Position numbers and translations under genes: made by a program. Shown here piece by piece: positions 7,412-13,530 of a stretch of 15,117 bases of DNA. The stretch's first letter is position 1. Each line of letters begins with the position of its first letter. The DNA comes from an uncultured Collinsella sp. (lineage in GTDB: Bacteria > Actinomycetota > Coriobacteriia > Coriobacteriales > Coriobacteriaceae): the NCBI GenBank assembly GCA_958453935.1, contig CAUDZT010000055.1:1-15117 (forward strand), read 5' to 3'. The notes under the pieces were generated by a model, which was given only the letters and a program-made list of their open reading frames with translations, was not told the DNA's origin and did no database searches.

Positions 7412-8770
7412 TTACTCGTCCTTGGGCGCGGGATGCTTGCAGACCACGCTCATGTAGATCATGCCGAGCACGGCAGCGGTGACCGAACCGGCAAGAATGG
7501 CGGCCTTGGCAGCCAGAACCTCAAACTGGGCCGTCGGGAAGGCAAGGCCGCTGATGAGAATCGACATGGTAAAGCCGATACCGCCCAGAATGCCCACACC
7601 GGCAATCATGTGCCAGTTGACATTGCGCGGCAGCTCGCAGGCCCTAAGCTTAACCAGGGCAAACGTCATGCCAAAGATACCGATCGGCTTGCCCAGCAGC
7701 ATGCCAAAGTACACGCCGAGCGTCACCGGGTCGGTGAGCAGCGTGCTCATGTCCACGCCCACTAGGCGAACCTGTGCGTTCACGAACGCAAAGATCGGCA
7801 GGATCACAAAGTTGACCGGCGTGGAGATCAGACGCTCCATGCGGATGAGCGGCGGGGTCACGCGGTGCATGACGCGCTCGACCTTGGTAGTCGAGACGGT
7901 AAAGTCATGCTGGCCCAGGATGTGTGCCTCGTCGTCGTAGCGGTCATCGAGCAGCGGCAGGCACTCGCCCAGCCAATCGGTGAGACTATCGAGCTTGACG
8001 CCGCACTTGGCCGGGATGGTGAAGGCCAGGATGACGCCGGCAAGCGTGGCATGTACGCCGCTCTTGAACATGCAGAACCACAACAGCAGACCCAGTACCG
8101 AATACGGGGCAAGGCGGTAATGCTGCGTCTTGTTGAGCCACACGAGTGCGCAGGTCACAAGCGCGGCGGCGCCCAACCAAAACGGATTGGGGCTCTGACC
8201 GTAGAAGATGGCGATAGCGGCGATGGAGATGAGGTCGTCGGCGATGGCGAGCGTCGAGAAGAACACGCGCACGCCGTTGGGCACGCGATTGCCCAAAAGC
8301 GACAGCACGCCCAGCGCAAAGGCAATATCGGTTGCCATGGGGATGGCCCAACCGTTGCGGGCGCCGGCATGGTTAAAGATCAGGTAGATGCAGGCGGGAA
8401 CGACGACGCCGCCCACGGCCGCCAGCATGGGAAGCATGGCCTGACGTGGATTCTTGAGCTCTCCGACCGTCATCTCGTACTTAAGCTCAATGCCCACCAA
8501 CAAAAAGAAAATCGCCATGAGGAAGTCATTGACGAAAAGCTCGACGGTGAGGCCGGCCGTAAGGTTGCCCAGACCCACATACAGCGGGGTCTCCAAAAAG
8601 TGATGGATGGCCTCGTAGGCATCGGTATTGGCGCAAATGACGGCGGCAATGGCGGCGAAGACCATGACGGCGGCGGAAATCGTGCCGTTCTCGGCGATGC
8701 GCTCCCAAATGTCGTGGCGCTCAAAACGCTTGCGTTCACGAACGTTGAACAGCTGCTCGGGTGCTGCCAT
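7412..8770 (-). CDS. nhaA: Na+/H+ antiporter NhaA
   Basis: A cytoplasmic-membrane antiporter exchanging sodium (or lithium) for protons in pH and salt homeostasis. It has 452 residues with about twelve hydrophobic segments. Hallmarks are ATDIAFALGVLSLLG with Asp148 (E. coli Asp133 equivalent) and LAIADDL with the ion-binding pair Asp178-Asp179. The lysine of LLGKPIG corresponds to E. coli Lys300, and GGIGFTMSI is near the end. It is longer than the E. coli protein (388) because of an N-terminal cytoplasmic extension and a hydrophilic loop (DDRYDDEAHILGQHDF and following) between late helices. AAAGGAG lies 6 bases before the ATG. The leader upstream is strongly structured and may control expression. 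Confidence 0.95.
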   Translation of the reverse strand: MAAPEQLFNVRERKRFERHDIWERIAENGTISAAVMVFAAIAAVICANTDAYEAIHHFLETPLYVGLGNLTAGLTVELFVNDFLMAIFFLLVGIELKYEMTVGELKNPRQAMLPMLAAVGGVVVPACIYLIFNHAGARNGWAIPMATDIAFALGVLSLLGNRVPNGVRVFFSTLAIADDLISIAAIAIFYGQSPNPFWLGAAALVTCALVWLNKTQHYRLAPYSVLGLLLWFCMFKSGVHATLAGVILAFTIPAKCGVKLDSLTDWLGECLPLLDDRYDDEAHILGQHDFTVSTTKVERVMHRVTPPLIRMERLISTPVNFVILPIFAFVNAQVRLVGVDMSTLLTDPVTLGVYFGMLLGKPIGIFGMTFALVKLRACELPRNVNWHMIAGVGILGGIGFTMSILISGLAFPTAQFEVLAAKAAILAGSVTAAVLGMIYMSVVCKHPAPKDE

Positions 8771-8776
8771 GGGCGG

Positions 8777-8800
8777 CTCCTTTCACGGGATGGCTCCCGT
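8777..8800 (-). promoter_or_regulatory. hairpin adjoining the nhaA ribosome binding site
   Basis: Minus-strand ACGGGA (8795-8800) pairs with TCCCGT (8785-8790) across GCCA, giving a 6-base stem that ends one base before the AAAGGAG ribosome binding site (8777-8783). The motif GGAGCC occurs both in the hairpin and in the binding site region, so alternative pairings are possible. Regulatory use is inferred. Confidence 0.4.
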
Positions 8801-8803
8801 CTT

Positions 8804-8839
8804 AAAAAAGCACGGCCCGCCCAAGTGGCGGCGCCGCGC
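8804..8839 (-). terminator. terminator-like hairpin in the nhaA leader (possible attenuator)
   Basis: Read on the minus strand: GCGCGG (8834-8839), two unpaired bases, CCGCC, loop ACTTG, GGCGG, one unpaired base, CCGTGC (8810-8815), then six T (8804-8809). One pair is G-U on the minus strand and would be A-C on the plus strand, so the RNA structure belongs to the minus strand. ppaC already has its own terminator at 8979-9018, which makes a second one only 34 bases before nhaA look like an attenuator. It could instead be a redundant terminator. Confidence 0.6.
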
Positions 8840-8869
8840 TCTAACGTATTACGCTTGCATCTAGCCTAC

Positions 8870-8935
8870 CCTGCACGACAAGCACGCAGGCGTGGCCGAA
8901 AAGCGGAACCACAGGTTGAACATTATTTGCTCAAC
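8870..8935 (-). promoter_or_regulatory. three tandem hairpins in the nhaA leader, candidate cis-regulatory RNA
   Basis: On the minus strand in order: GTTGAG/TTCAAC (8915-8935, 9-base loop), GTGG-TT-CCG/CGG-CCAC (8892-8912, loop CTTTT), and CCTGCGTG/CGTGCAGG (8870-8890, loop CTTGT). The third stem has two G-U pairs that would be mismatches on the plus strand. The array lies between the ppaC terminator and the terminator-like hairpin before nhaA, the usual place of an aptamer. I find no convincing promoter here and do not recognise a known riboswitch class. Confidence 0.35.
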
Positions 8936-8978
8936 GGTGCGAGCGCCCCTGTCCAATAGGCGACGCGGTCCCGCGCAC

Positions 8979-9018
8979 AAAAAACGACCGGAGCGCGGGG
9001 CGTCCGCGGTCCGGTCGT
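8979..9018 (-). terminator. intrinsic terminator of ppaC
   Basis: Minus-strand stem ACGACCGGA (9010-9018) with TCCGGTCGT (8984-8992), extended inward by CGCGG/CCGCG after one mismatch, followed by six T. It starts 20 bases past the ppaC stop codon. Confidence 0.9.
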
Positions 9019-9038
9019 CGGTGTTAGGTCAACAGAAC

Positions 9039-9962
9039 CTAGCAGGCGGCCATGATGGGAGCAGCGACCTGCTTCTTACGGGAAAGGACACCCGGCATCC
9101 AGACGCCGTCGTGCTCGTCAGCGATGCCCAGGCCCTTCTGAGCGGCCTCGGTCTCACCCTCGAGCAGGACCTGCGAGCCCTCCTCCATGATGTCGGTGAT
9201 GCACAGGACGATGCCGTCGGCACCCTTCTCGGCGGCATAGGCGCGCATGGCCTCGCGGATCTCGTCAATCATGCCAAGCGCACGGCTCTTGTCGACAGTC
9301 TCGTACTGGCCGATGAGCAGCTTCTTGCCGGCGGGCTCGAACATCTTGATGTCGTTGCCGACCATCTCGGCAGCAGTGAAGGAGCCGGACGGACGGGTGA
9401 GGAAGACATCCATGCCAAACTTGACCGGGTCGACGCCCACCTGCTCGCCGAGCTTGGCGGCGACGACGCGGTCGACGGCGGTGGTGGTGGGGCTCTTGAG
9501 CATGAGCGTGTCGGTCATCATGGCCGAGAGCAGCAGCTTGGCCTGGACGTCGGAAAGCTCAACGCCGAGCACGTCGGCGAGCTTGGTGACGATGGTGCAG
9601 CTGGAGCCCCAAGGCAGGCAGATGTAGTGCAGCGGGCCGGCGGTCTCGAAGTCGCCGATGCGGTGATGGTCGACGACGCCAAAGACCGTGGCGTCCTTAA
9701 GGCCGGCGACGGACTGGGCGGACTCGTTGTGGTCGGTGAGGACGACGAGCTGACCGGCCTCGACGGACTCGATCACGCGGGGCTCGGCAATGCCGGCGTC
9801 GGCGAGCAGCTTGGCGGACTCGGCCGGAAGCTGGCCCAGAGCGCAAGCCTCGTAGGTGTTGCCGGCATACTCAACCTGGTTGAGCAGCTGAGACAGGACG
9901 ACGGCGCTCATGATGGCGTCGTTATCGGGGTTCTGGTGACCAAAGACAAGAACGTTTGCCAT
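9039..9962 (-). CDS. ppaC: manganese-dependent inorganic pyrophosphatase (family II)
   Basis: Hydrolyses pyrophosphate to two phosphates, pulling biosynthetic reactions forward, in the cytoplasm with Mn2+ or Co2+. It has 307 residues of the DHH phosphoesterase superfamily. N-terminal metal ligands are His9, Asp13 and Asp15 (FGHQNPDND), then Asp77 (LTDHNE), Asp98-His99-His100 (VVDHH) and Asp151 (MMTDT). The C-terminal domain carries the substrate motif SRKKQV close to the end. Length and motif order match PpaC of Bacillus and streptococci, with no CBS/DRTGG insert. GGAGG precedes the ATG by 7 bases. It is probably transcribed alone, since a strong terminator follows and 166 bases separate it from the ROK gene. 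Confidence 0.96.
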   Translation of the reverse strand: MANVLVFGHQNPDNDAIMSAVVLSQLLNQVEYAGNTYEACALGQLPAESAKLLADAGIAEPRVIESVEAGQLVVLTDHNESAQSVAGLKDATVFGVVDHHRIGDFETAGPLHYICLPWGSSCTIVTKLADVLGVELSDVQAKLLLSAMMTDTLMLKSPTTTAVDRVVAAKLGEQVGVDPVKFGMDVFLTRPSGSFTAAEMVGNDIKMFEPAGKKLLIGQYETVDKSRALGMIDEIREAMRAYAAEKGADGIVLCITDIMEEGSQVLLEGETEAAQKGLGIADEHDGVWMPGVLSRKKQVAAPIMAAC

Positions 9963-10076
9963 GGGTATCCTCCACTTGATATGTGTACTTAGACGTAGCT
10001 ATGGTAGCACGCTGGCGCCGAGCCTTCTGGGACGGAAGGGCCGCGGCGCAATTTGGGGCAGGTGCCGGGGCCAAGG

Positions 10077-10127
10077 CTGTCCCCTTTGCACCATATTGGT
10101 GCAAAGTAACCTGACCCCCTTGCACCA
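10077..10127 (-). repeat. element B: double hairpin with GGGGTCAG and GGGGACAG cores
   Basis: Read on the minus strand: arm TGGTGCAA (10120-10127), GGGGGTCAG (10111-10119), GTTAC, reverse-complement arm TTTGCACCA, ATA, the arm again as TGGTGCAAA, then GGGGACAG (10077-10084). TTTGCACCA and TGGTGCAAA form a 9-base stem with a 3-base loop. It begins one base after the ROK kinase stop codon. The layout arm, core, five bases, reverse arm matches elements A and C although the arm sequence is unrelated. It may also act as a transcription stop for the kinase gene, but no T tract follows. Confidence 0.68.
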
Positions 10128-10128
10128 G

Positions 10129-11082
10129 CTATTTACCGGCAGCGCGCAGGGCTACGTAGGCGGCACCGATGATGCCGGCGTCGTTGCCGAGCGAGGCGAC
10201 CTTAATGGGCGTCCCGCGCGAGGCAGAAAGCGCGTAGCGCTGGAAGTACTCGCGAGCCTTGTCGAGGTAGACATCGGCCGAAGCGGAGGCACCGCCGCCG
10301 ATGAGGAACATCTCGGGATCGACCACGTTGGCAATAAGCGCCAGTGCGCGACCGAGATAGTCGGCCATGGTATCGGCCGCGGCCAACGCAAGCTTGTCGC
10401 CCTCGCGGCAGGCCTGGAACACGTCCTTGGAATCGGAGGGGCCGGTGAGCTCGATGGGCTCGACGCCCGCCTTCTTGCACTCGGCAAGGTAGTTGCTCAC
10501 CACGCCGGTGGCGCTGGAATACTGCTCCAAGTGGCCATGGCCGCCGCAGCCGCAGGTGCGCTCCTCAGCCGGGTTCAGGCACATGTGGCCGATCTCGCCG
10601 CCGGCACCCACAACGCCCGACACCACGTCGCCGTTGACGATAACGCCGCCGCCCACGCCGGTACCGATGGTGACCATCACCACGTTTTGCACGCCCTTGG
10701 CAGAACCGAGCCAGGCCTCGCCCATGGCAGCGGCGTTGGCATCGTTCTCGTACTTAACGACCGCGTCGGGGCAGTGCTCCTGAATGGCGATCCTAAGCTC
10801 GGGCAGGTTAATGGCAATGTTGGCCTTAACCTTGGCATCGCCCGACGCCGGGATGGGGCACGGAACGGCCAGGCCAATGCCCGCCACAAAGGCGCGCGGA
10901 ATCTGGGCCTTGGCGACCACCTGGTCGATAGCCTCGGTCACCGCGGCAAAGCCCGCAGCGTCAACGATGGGAGGCGTGGGCACACTGGCCTTGGCCAGCA
11001 GGTTTCCGTCCTCGTCGAACAGGCCCTCCTTAACCGAAGTGCCGCCGACGTCGATGCCGATGTAGTACTGCTTAGGTTCCAT
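10129..11082 (-). CDS. ROK-family sugar kinase (probable glucokinase)
   Basis: Predicted to phosphorylate glucose or a related hexose with ATP in the cytoplasm; 317 residues. The N-terminal ATP-binding motif is GIDVGGTSVKEGLFDEDG (9-26), the catalytic Asp114 lies in YENDANAAAMGE, and the second phosphate motif is TIGTGVGGGVI. The ROK zinc signature is GHMCLNP..CGCGGHGHLEQY. Its ligands would be His166, Cys177, Cys179 and position 184, where the usual Cys is His. The chosen ATG has AAAGG 9 bases upstream and precedes MEPKQYYIGIDVGG directly. An in-frame extension to 11148 would translate a repeat hairpin and is unlikely. It is divergent from a GntR regulator and manA, so control by that regulator is plausible. 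Glucose versus mannose or another sugar cannot be decided from sequence. Confidence 0.9.
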   Translation of the reverse strand: MEPKQYYIGIDVGGTSVKEGLFDEDGNLLAKASVPTPPIVDAAGFAAVTEAIDQVVAKAQIPRAFVAGIGLAVPCPIPASGDAKVKANIAINLPELRIAIQEHCPDAVVKYENDANAAAMGEAWLGSAKGVQNVVMVTIGTGVGGGVIVNGDVVSGVVGAGGEIGHMCLNPAEERTCGCGGHGHLEQYSSATGVVSNYLAECKKAGVEPIELTGPSDSKDVFQACREGDKLALAAADTMADYLGRALALIANVVDPEMFLIGGGASASADVYLDKAREYFQRYALSASRGTPIKVASLGNDAGIIGAAYVALRAAGK

Positions 11083-11136
11083 GGGAGCCCGCCTTTCTCG
11101 TTTAAACATTGCCTGTATGGTACCGCTCCCAAGGCA

Positions 11137-11177
11137 AAAACCTGCCAAAAAGGGACAGGTTTGTTTTGGCAGGTTTT
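11137..11177 (+). repeat. element C: 14-bp stem with AGGGACAG core
   Basis: Arm AAAACCTGCCAAAA (11137-11150), core AGGGACAG (11151-11158), GTTTG, then the perfect reverse complement TTTTGGCAGGTTTT (11164-11177). It lies 54 bases upstream of the ROK kinase start, in the divergent intergenic region. Flanking A and T tracts mean it could also terminate transcription. The core and spacer match those of elements A and B while the arms do not. Confidence 0.7.
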
Positions 11178-11290
11178 ATCTGGGAAAACGCAAGGCATGA
11201 GATTCGGTTCGCTGGGCGGCAAAACAGCCCAACCCCATCTTCGAGCCGATCAATTTGCTCAATACCACATTATTCGAATGCATATTCATT

Positions 11291-11302
11291 TAGAGCGCTC
11301 TA
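11291..11302. promoter_or_regulatory. 12-base palindrome, candidate operator between ROK kinase and GntR genes
   Basis: TAGAGCGCTCTA is a perfect palindrome in an AT-rich stretch between divergent genes, 67 bases upstream of the candidate gntR -35 position. A second, shorter palindrome ATTCGAAT lies at 11272-11279. GntR-family dimers bind such sites, so autoregulation and control of the kinase are possible. The rest of the 339-base intergenic region holds element C and the gntR promoter; I see no small gene. Confidence 0.35.
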
Positions 11303-11368
11303 GTTGATAAAGAGAAGCGTTTTTTAATTATATCTTTCTCGAACTTTTCAAAAACGCAATAGGGATGC

Positions 11369-11397
11369 TTAGGCGTGGACTATACTTTTTTTATACT
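11369..11397 (+). promoter_or_regulatory. candidate gntR-manA promoter with tandem TATACT boxes
   Basis: Two TATACT hexamers lie 11 bases apart (11381-11386 and 11392-11397), separated by a T run. TTAGGC at 11369-11374 is 17 bases before the second and could be its -35. The first sits in CTATACTT, as in the tatA and aminotransferase upstream regions. Transcription from the second would leave a leader of about 18 bases before the start codon. Confidence 0.42.
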
Positions 11398-11421
11398 CAA
11401 TCAAGCTGGAAAGGAGGTTCC

Positions 11422-12141
11422 ATGATTCCCAAATACGAGGCAATAGCTGCAGATATCCGTCGAAGCATCGAGGACGGCGCTCTTAAACCGGGCGACAAGC
11501 TACCCACCGTCGTTGAGTTCTGCGAGCTCTATAGCGTTTCCAAAATCACCGTCAAGCGAGCTATCGAGCAGATCACCGAGGAGGGCCTTGTCACCAGCCG
11601 GCGCGGGTCGGGCACCTACGTTAAGGACACGGCGGGTCTTCCCGACCAGGCATTTTTCCAGGGCAAGAATGACCGCGCCCAGGGTTTTTCGTATGAGCAC
11701 CGCGGGGAGAAGGTAACCTCGGTGGTCTACGATTTCTCGATCGTCAATCCGCCGGCAGAGGTTGCGACCCAGCTGGGAATGGCCGAAGACGACTTTGCCT
11801 ATCACATCGTGCGCGTACGCGAGGTCGATGGTCAGCCCATCGGTATTGAGTACACCTATATGCCACTCGAGCTGATTCCGGGTCTTAAGAAAAAAGACCT
11901 GTACGCATCGGTCTACAGCTTCATCCGCGAGCAGTGCGGACTCAAGATCTCGAGTTTCCACCGTACCATTCGCGCTGTCGCGGCAACTGAAGAAGAGGCT
12001 GAGCGCCTGGATACCAAACCCGGCTCTCCCCTGCTCGAACTCAACCAGATTGGCTTCTTGGATAGCGGCACCGCGTTTGAATATTCTGTCTCGCACAACG
12101 TAGGCGACCGCTTTGAGCTGCACAACGTAACGCTGGCCTAG
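11422..12141 (+). CDS. GntR-family transcriptional regulator, HutC/UTRA subfamily
   Basis: 239 residues from an ATG with AAAGGAGG 5 bases upstream; the in-frame extension to 11365 lacks a ribosome binding site and crosses the promoter. The N-terminal winged helix-turn-helix (about 1-68) has the family landmarks PKYEAIAADIRRSIEDGALK, GDKLPTVVEFCELYSVSKIT and GLVTSRRGSGTYV. The C-terminal UTRA domain (about 90-235), which binds small effectors in this subfamily, often phosphorylated sugars, ends in FEYSVSHNVGDRFEL. It is followed by manA 72 bases later and is divergent from a sugar kinase, so it probably regulates hexose use. The effector is not identifiable from sequence. Confidence 0.92.
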   Translation: MIPKYEAIAADIRRSIEDGALKPGDKLPTVVEFCELYSVSKITVKRAIEQITEEGLVTSRRGSGTYVKDTAGLPDQAFFQGKNDRAQGFSYEHRGEKVTSVVYDFSIVNPPAEVATQLGMAEDDFAYHIVRVREVDGQPIGIEYTYMPLELIPGLKKKDLYASVYSFIREQCGLKISSFHRTIRAVAATEEEAERLDTKPGSPLLELNQIGFLDSGTAFEYSVSHNVGDRFELHNVTLA

Positions 12142-12213
12142 TTTTGCAATCCGGTGGGTGCTCGTTTTGAGCTGTCCTACGCGGCACCCGCACAACCTTA
12201 TGGGAGTATGCAC

Positions 12214-13146
12214 ATGTCCGATTTGATTAAACTCACGCCGATCTTCCACGAGAAGATCTGGGGCGGCCGCCAGCTGGAGACCGTGTTTGGCTACGACATT
12301 CCCGAGGGTCCCATCGGTGAGTGCTGGGCCATCTCGGCCCATCCCAACGGCGACTGCCAGATTGCGGAGGGCCCGTATACAGGCCACACGCTTTCGTGGC
12401 TGTGGGCCGAGCACCGCGAGCTCTTTGGCAATTGCGAGGGCAAGGAGTTCCCGCTGCTCATCAAGATTCTGGACGCCAAGGACGACCTTTCGATCCAGAT
12501 TCACCCCAACGACGAGTACGCCGCCGAGCACGAGAACGGAAGCCTGGGCAAGACCGAGTGCTGGTACGTGCTTGATTGCGAGCCCGGTGCCACGATCATC
12601 GTCGGCCAGCGCGCGCACGACCGCGCCGAGGCCGCGCAGATGATCGAGGACGGCCGCTGGGACGAGATGCTCAACGTGCTGCCGATTCACAAGGGCGACT
12701 TTTTCCAAATCGACTCCGGCACCGTGCACGCCATCAAAACCGGTACGCTCATTTTGGAGACGCAGCAGTCGAGCGACGTGACGTATCGCCTGTACGACTA
12801 CGACCGCCCCGGCACCGACGGCAAGCTGCGCCCACTTCACATTGAGCAGAGCCTGGATTGCATCGATTTTGACGTTCAGGCTCCGACCGACGGCACGGTG
12901 ACCGCGCCCGAGGTCGATGGCGTGACCGAGCTCGAGTCTAACTCCTGCTACACCGTCGATCGCGTGCGCGTCGACGGCAGCAAGACCTTGGAGCAGCACT
13001 GGCCCTTCATGTGCCTGTCGGTCATCGACGGCGAGGGCACCGTGTGCGGCGAGCCCGTTCACAAGGGCAGCCACCTGCTGGCCCCCAGCACCGTCAGCTC
13101 CATCGACCTCGAAGGCAAAATGGAGCTAATCATCAGCCACCTGTAA
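12214..13146 (+). CDS. manA: mannose-6-phosphate isomerase, class I
   Basis: Interconverts mannose 6-phosphate and fructose 6-phosphate; a zinc cupin enzyme of 310 residues, the short Bacillus-like size. Zinc ligands visible are Gln95 and His97 (LSIQIHPND), Glu115 (KTECWYVL) and His172 (SGTVHAI). Arg192 in VTYRLYDYDR is the likely catalytic arginine. The ATG at 12214 is chosen over the one at 12208 because GGGAG is 7 bases from the former and 1 base from the latter. It lies 72 bases after gntR on the same strand, with no obvious terminator between, so both are probably co-transcribed. Together with the kinase it would feed phosphorylated hexoses into glycolysis. Confidence 0.95.
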   Translation: MSDLIKLTPIFHEKIWGGRQLETVFGYDIPEGPIGECWAISAHPNGDCQIAEGPYTGHTLSWLWAEHRELFGNCEGKEFPLLIKILDAKDDLSIQIHPNDEYAAEHENGSLGKTECWYVLDCEPGATIIVGQRAHDRAEAAQMIEDGRWDEMLNVLPIHKGDFFQIDSGTVHAIKTGTLILETQQSSDVTYRLYDYDRPGTDGKLRPLHIEQSLDCIDFDVQAPTDGTVTAPEVDGVTELESNSCYTVDRVRVDGSKTLEQHWPFMCLSVIDGEGTVCGEPVHKGSHLLAPSTVSSIDLEGKMELIISHL

Positions 13147-13172
13147 GCCACCACAACAACCCAAACGCAACA

Positions 13173-13206
13173 AGGGGCTCCCCCGTCCACATACGGGAGA
13201 GCCCCT
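13173..13206 (+). terminator. probable terminator hairpin after manA
   Basis: AGGGGCTCCCCCGT (13173-13186) pairs with ACGGGAGAGCCCCT (13193-13206) with a single mismatch and a 6-base loop, 27 bases after the manA stop. No T tract follows on the plus strand, so termination efficiency is uncertain, but the stem is very stable. Confidence 0.65.
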
Positions 13207-13335
13207 ACTCATATCCATATATCAGCCCACCCGGCTCTCCAGACCAAAAAGCGAACAGGCAGAGCGACGCTCGCAAGCAACGCTACCCAAGGCCCCGGAC
13301 AGGCGGCAAGGACAACGTCGATCGCGAGTTCCGCA

Positions 13336-13372
13336 CGCAAAGGAGGCCACTTAATGTGGCCTCCGTCTTGCG
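13336..13372 (-). terminator. probable terminator hairpin downstream of pcrA
   Basis: GGAGGCCAC and GTGGCCTCC form a perfect 9-base stem with a 5-base loop (13342-13364), flanked by CGCAA and TTGCG that can extend it. On the minus strand TTT follows the stem. It is about 160 bases beyond the pcrA stop. The 13147-13530 interval has no gene I can support; besides the two hairpins and the remnant at 13420 I see nothing in it. Confidence 0.55.
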
Positions 13373-13419
13373 CAGGACTGCCCGAGCAGGCGACCAAAGC
13401 CCCCGGCGCGCCCGCCTAG

Positions 13420-13500
13420 CCGGATGTACGGGTTTTCCAGGTGCGGCAGATCGGCCTGAAAGAGGAGGGCATAGACCTTGAGGTCATGCCCGACGATTGA
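13420..13500 (+). pseudogene. short coding-looking remnant
   Basis: Between an in-frame TAG (13417-13419) and TGA (13498-13500) lie 26 codons whose product ends QIGLKEEGIDLEVMPDD, which has natural-looking composition and codon use. There is no ATG start with a ribosome binding site; GTG at 13441 would give only 19 residues. It may be the C-terminal tail of a gene otherwise deleted. I do not recognise the family. Confidence 0.2.
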
Positions 13501-13530
13501 AGGCCGAGGTGCCGTGCCTGGGAAAGCCGC

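Noticed and set aside
8870..8935. Known lithium/sodium riboswitch upstream of nhaA
   Set aside because: The location fits, but I cannot match the hairpins to any class consensus from memory, so it is reported only as an unclassified candidate.
7865..8959. 364-codon open frame on the plus strand
   Set aside because: Antisense to nhaA and runs through its structured leader; composition (Gly/His/Asp-rich) is that of a shadow frame.
11083..11148. N-terminal extension of the ROK kinase (22 extra residues)
   Set aside because: It would translate into one side of element C, lacks a good ribosome binding site, and the ROK domain begins right after the ATG at 11082.
11500..13074. 524-codon open frame on the minus strand across gntR and manA
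   Set aside because: Antisense shadow of two well-supported genes, spanning their intergenic gap, with no family resemblance.
13209..13397. 62-residue hydrophobic open frame on the minus strand
   Set aside because: TTG start without ribosome binding site, overlaps a terminator hairpin, no recognisable features.
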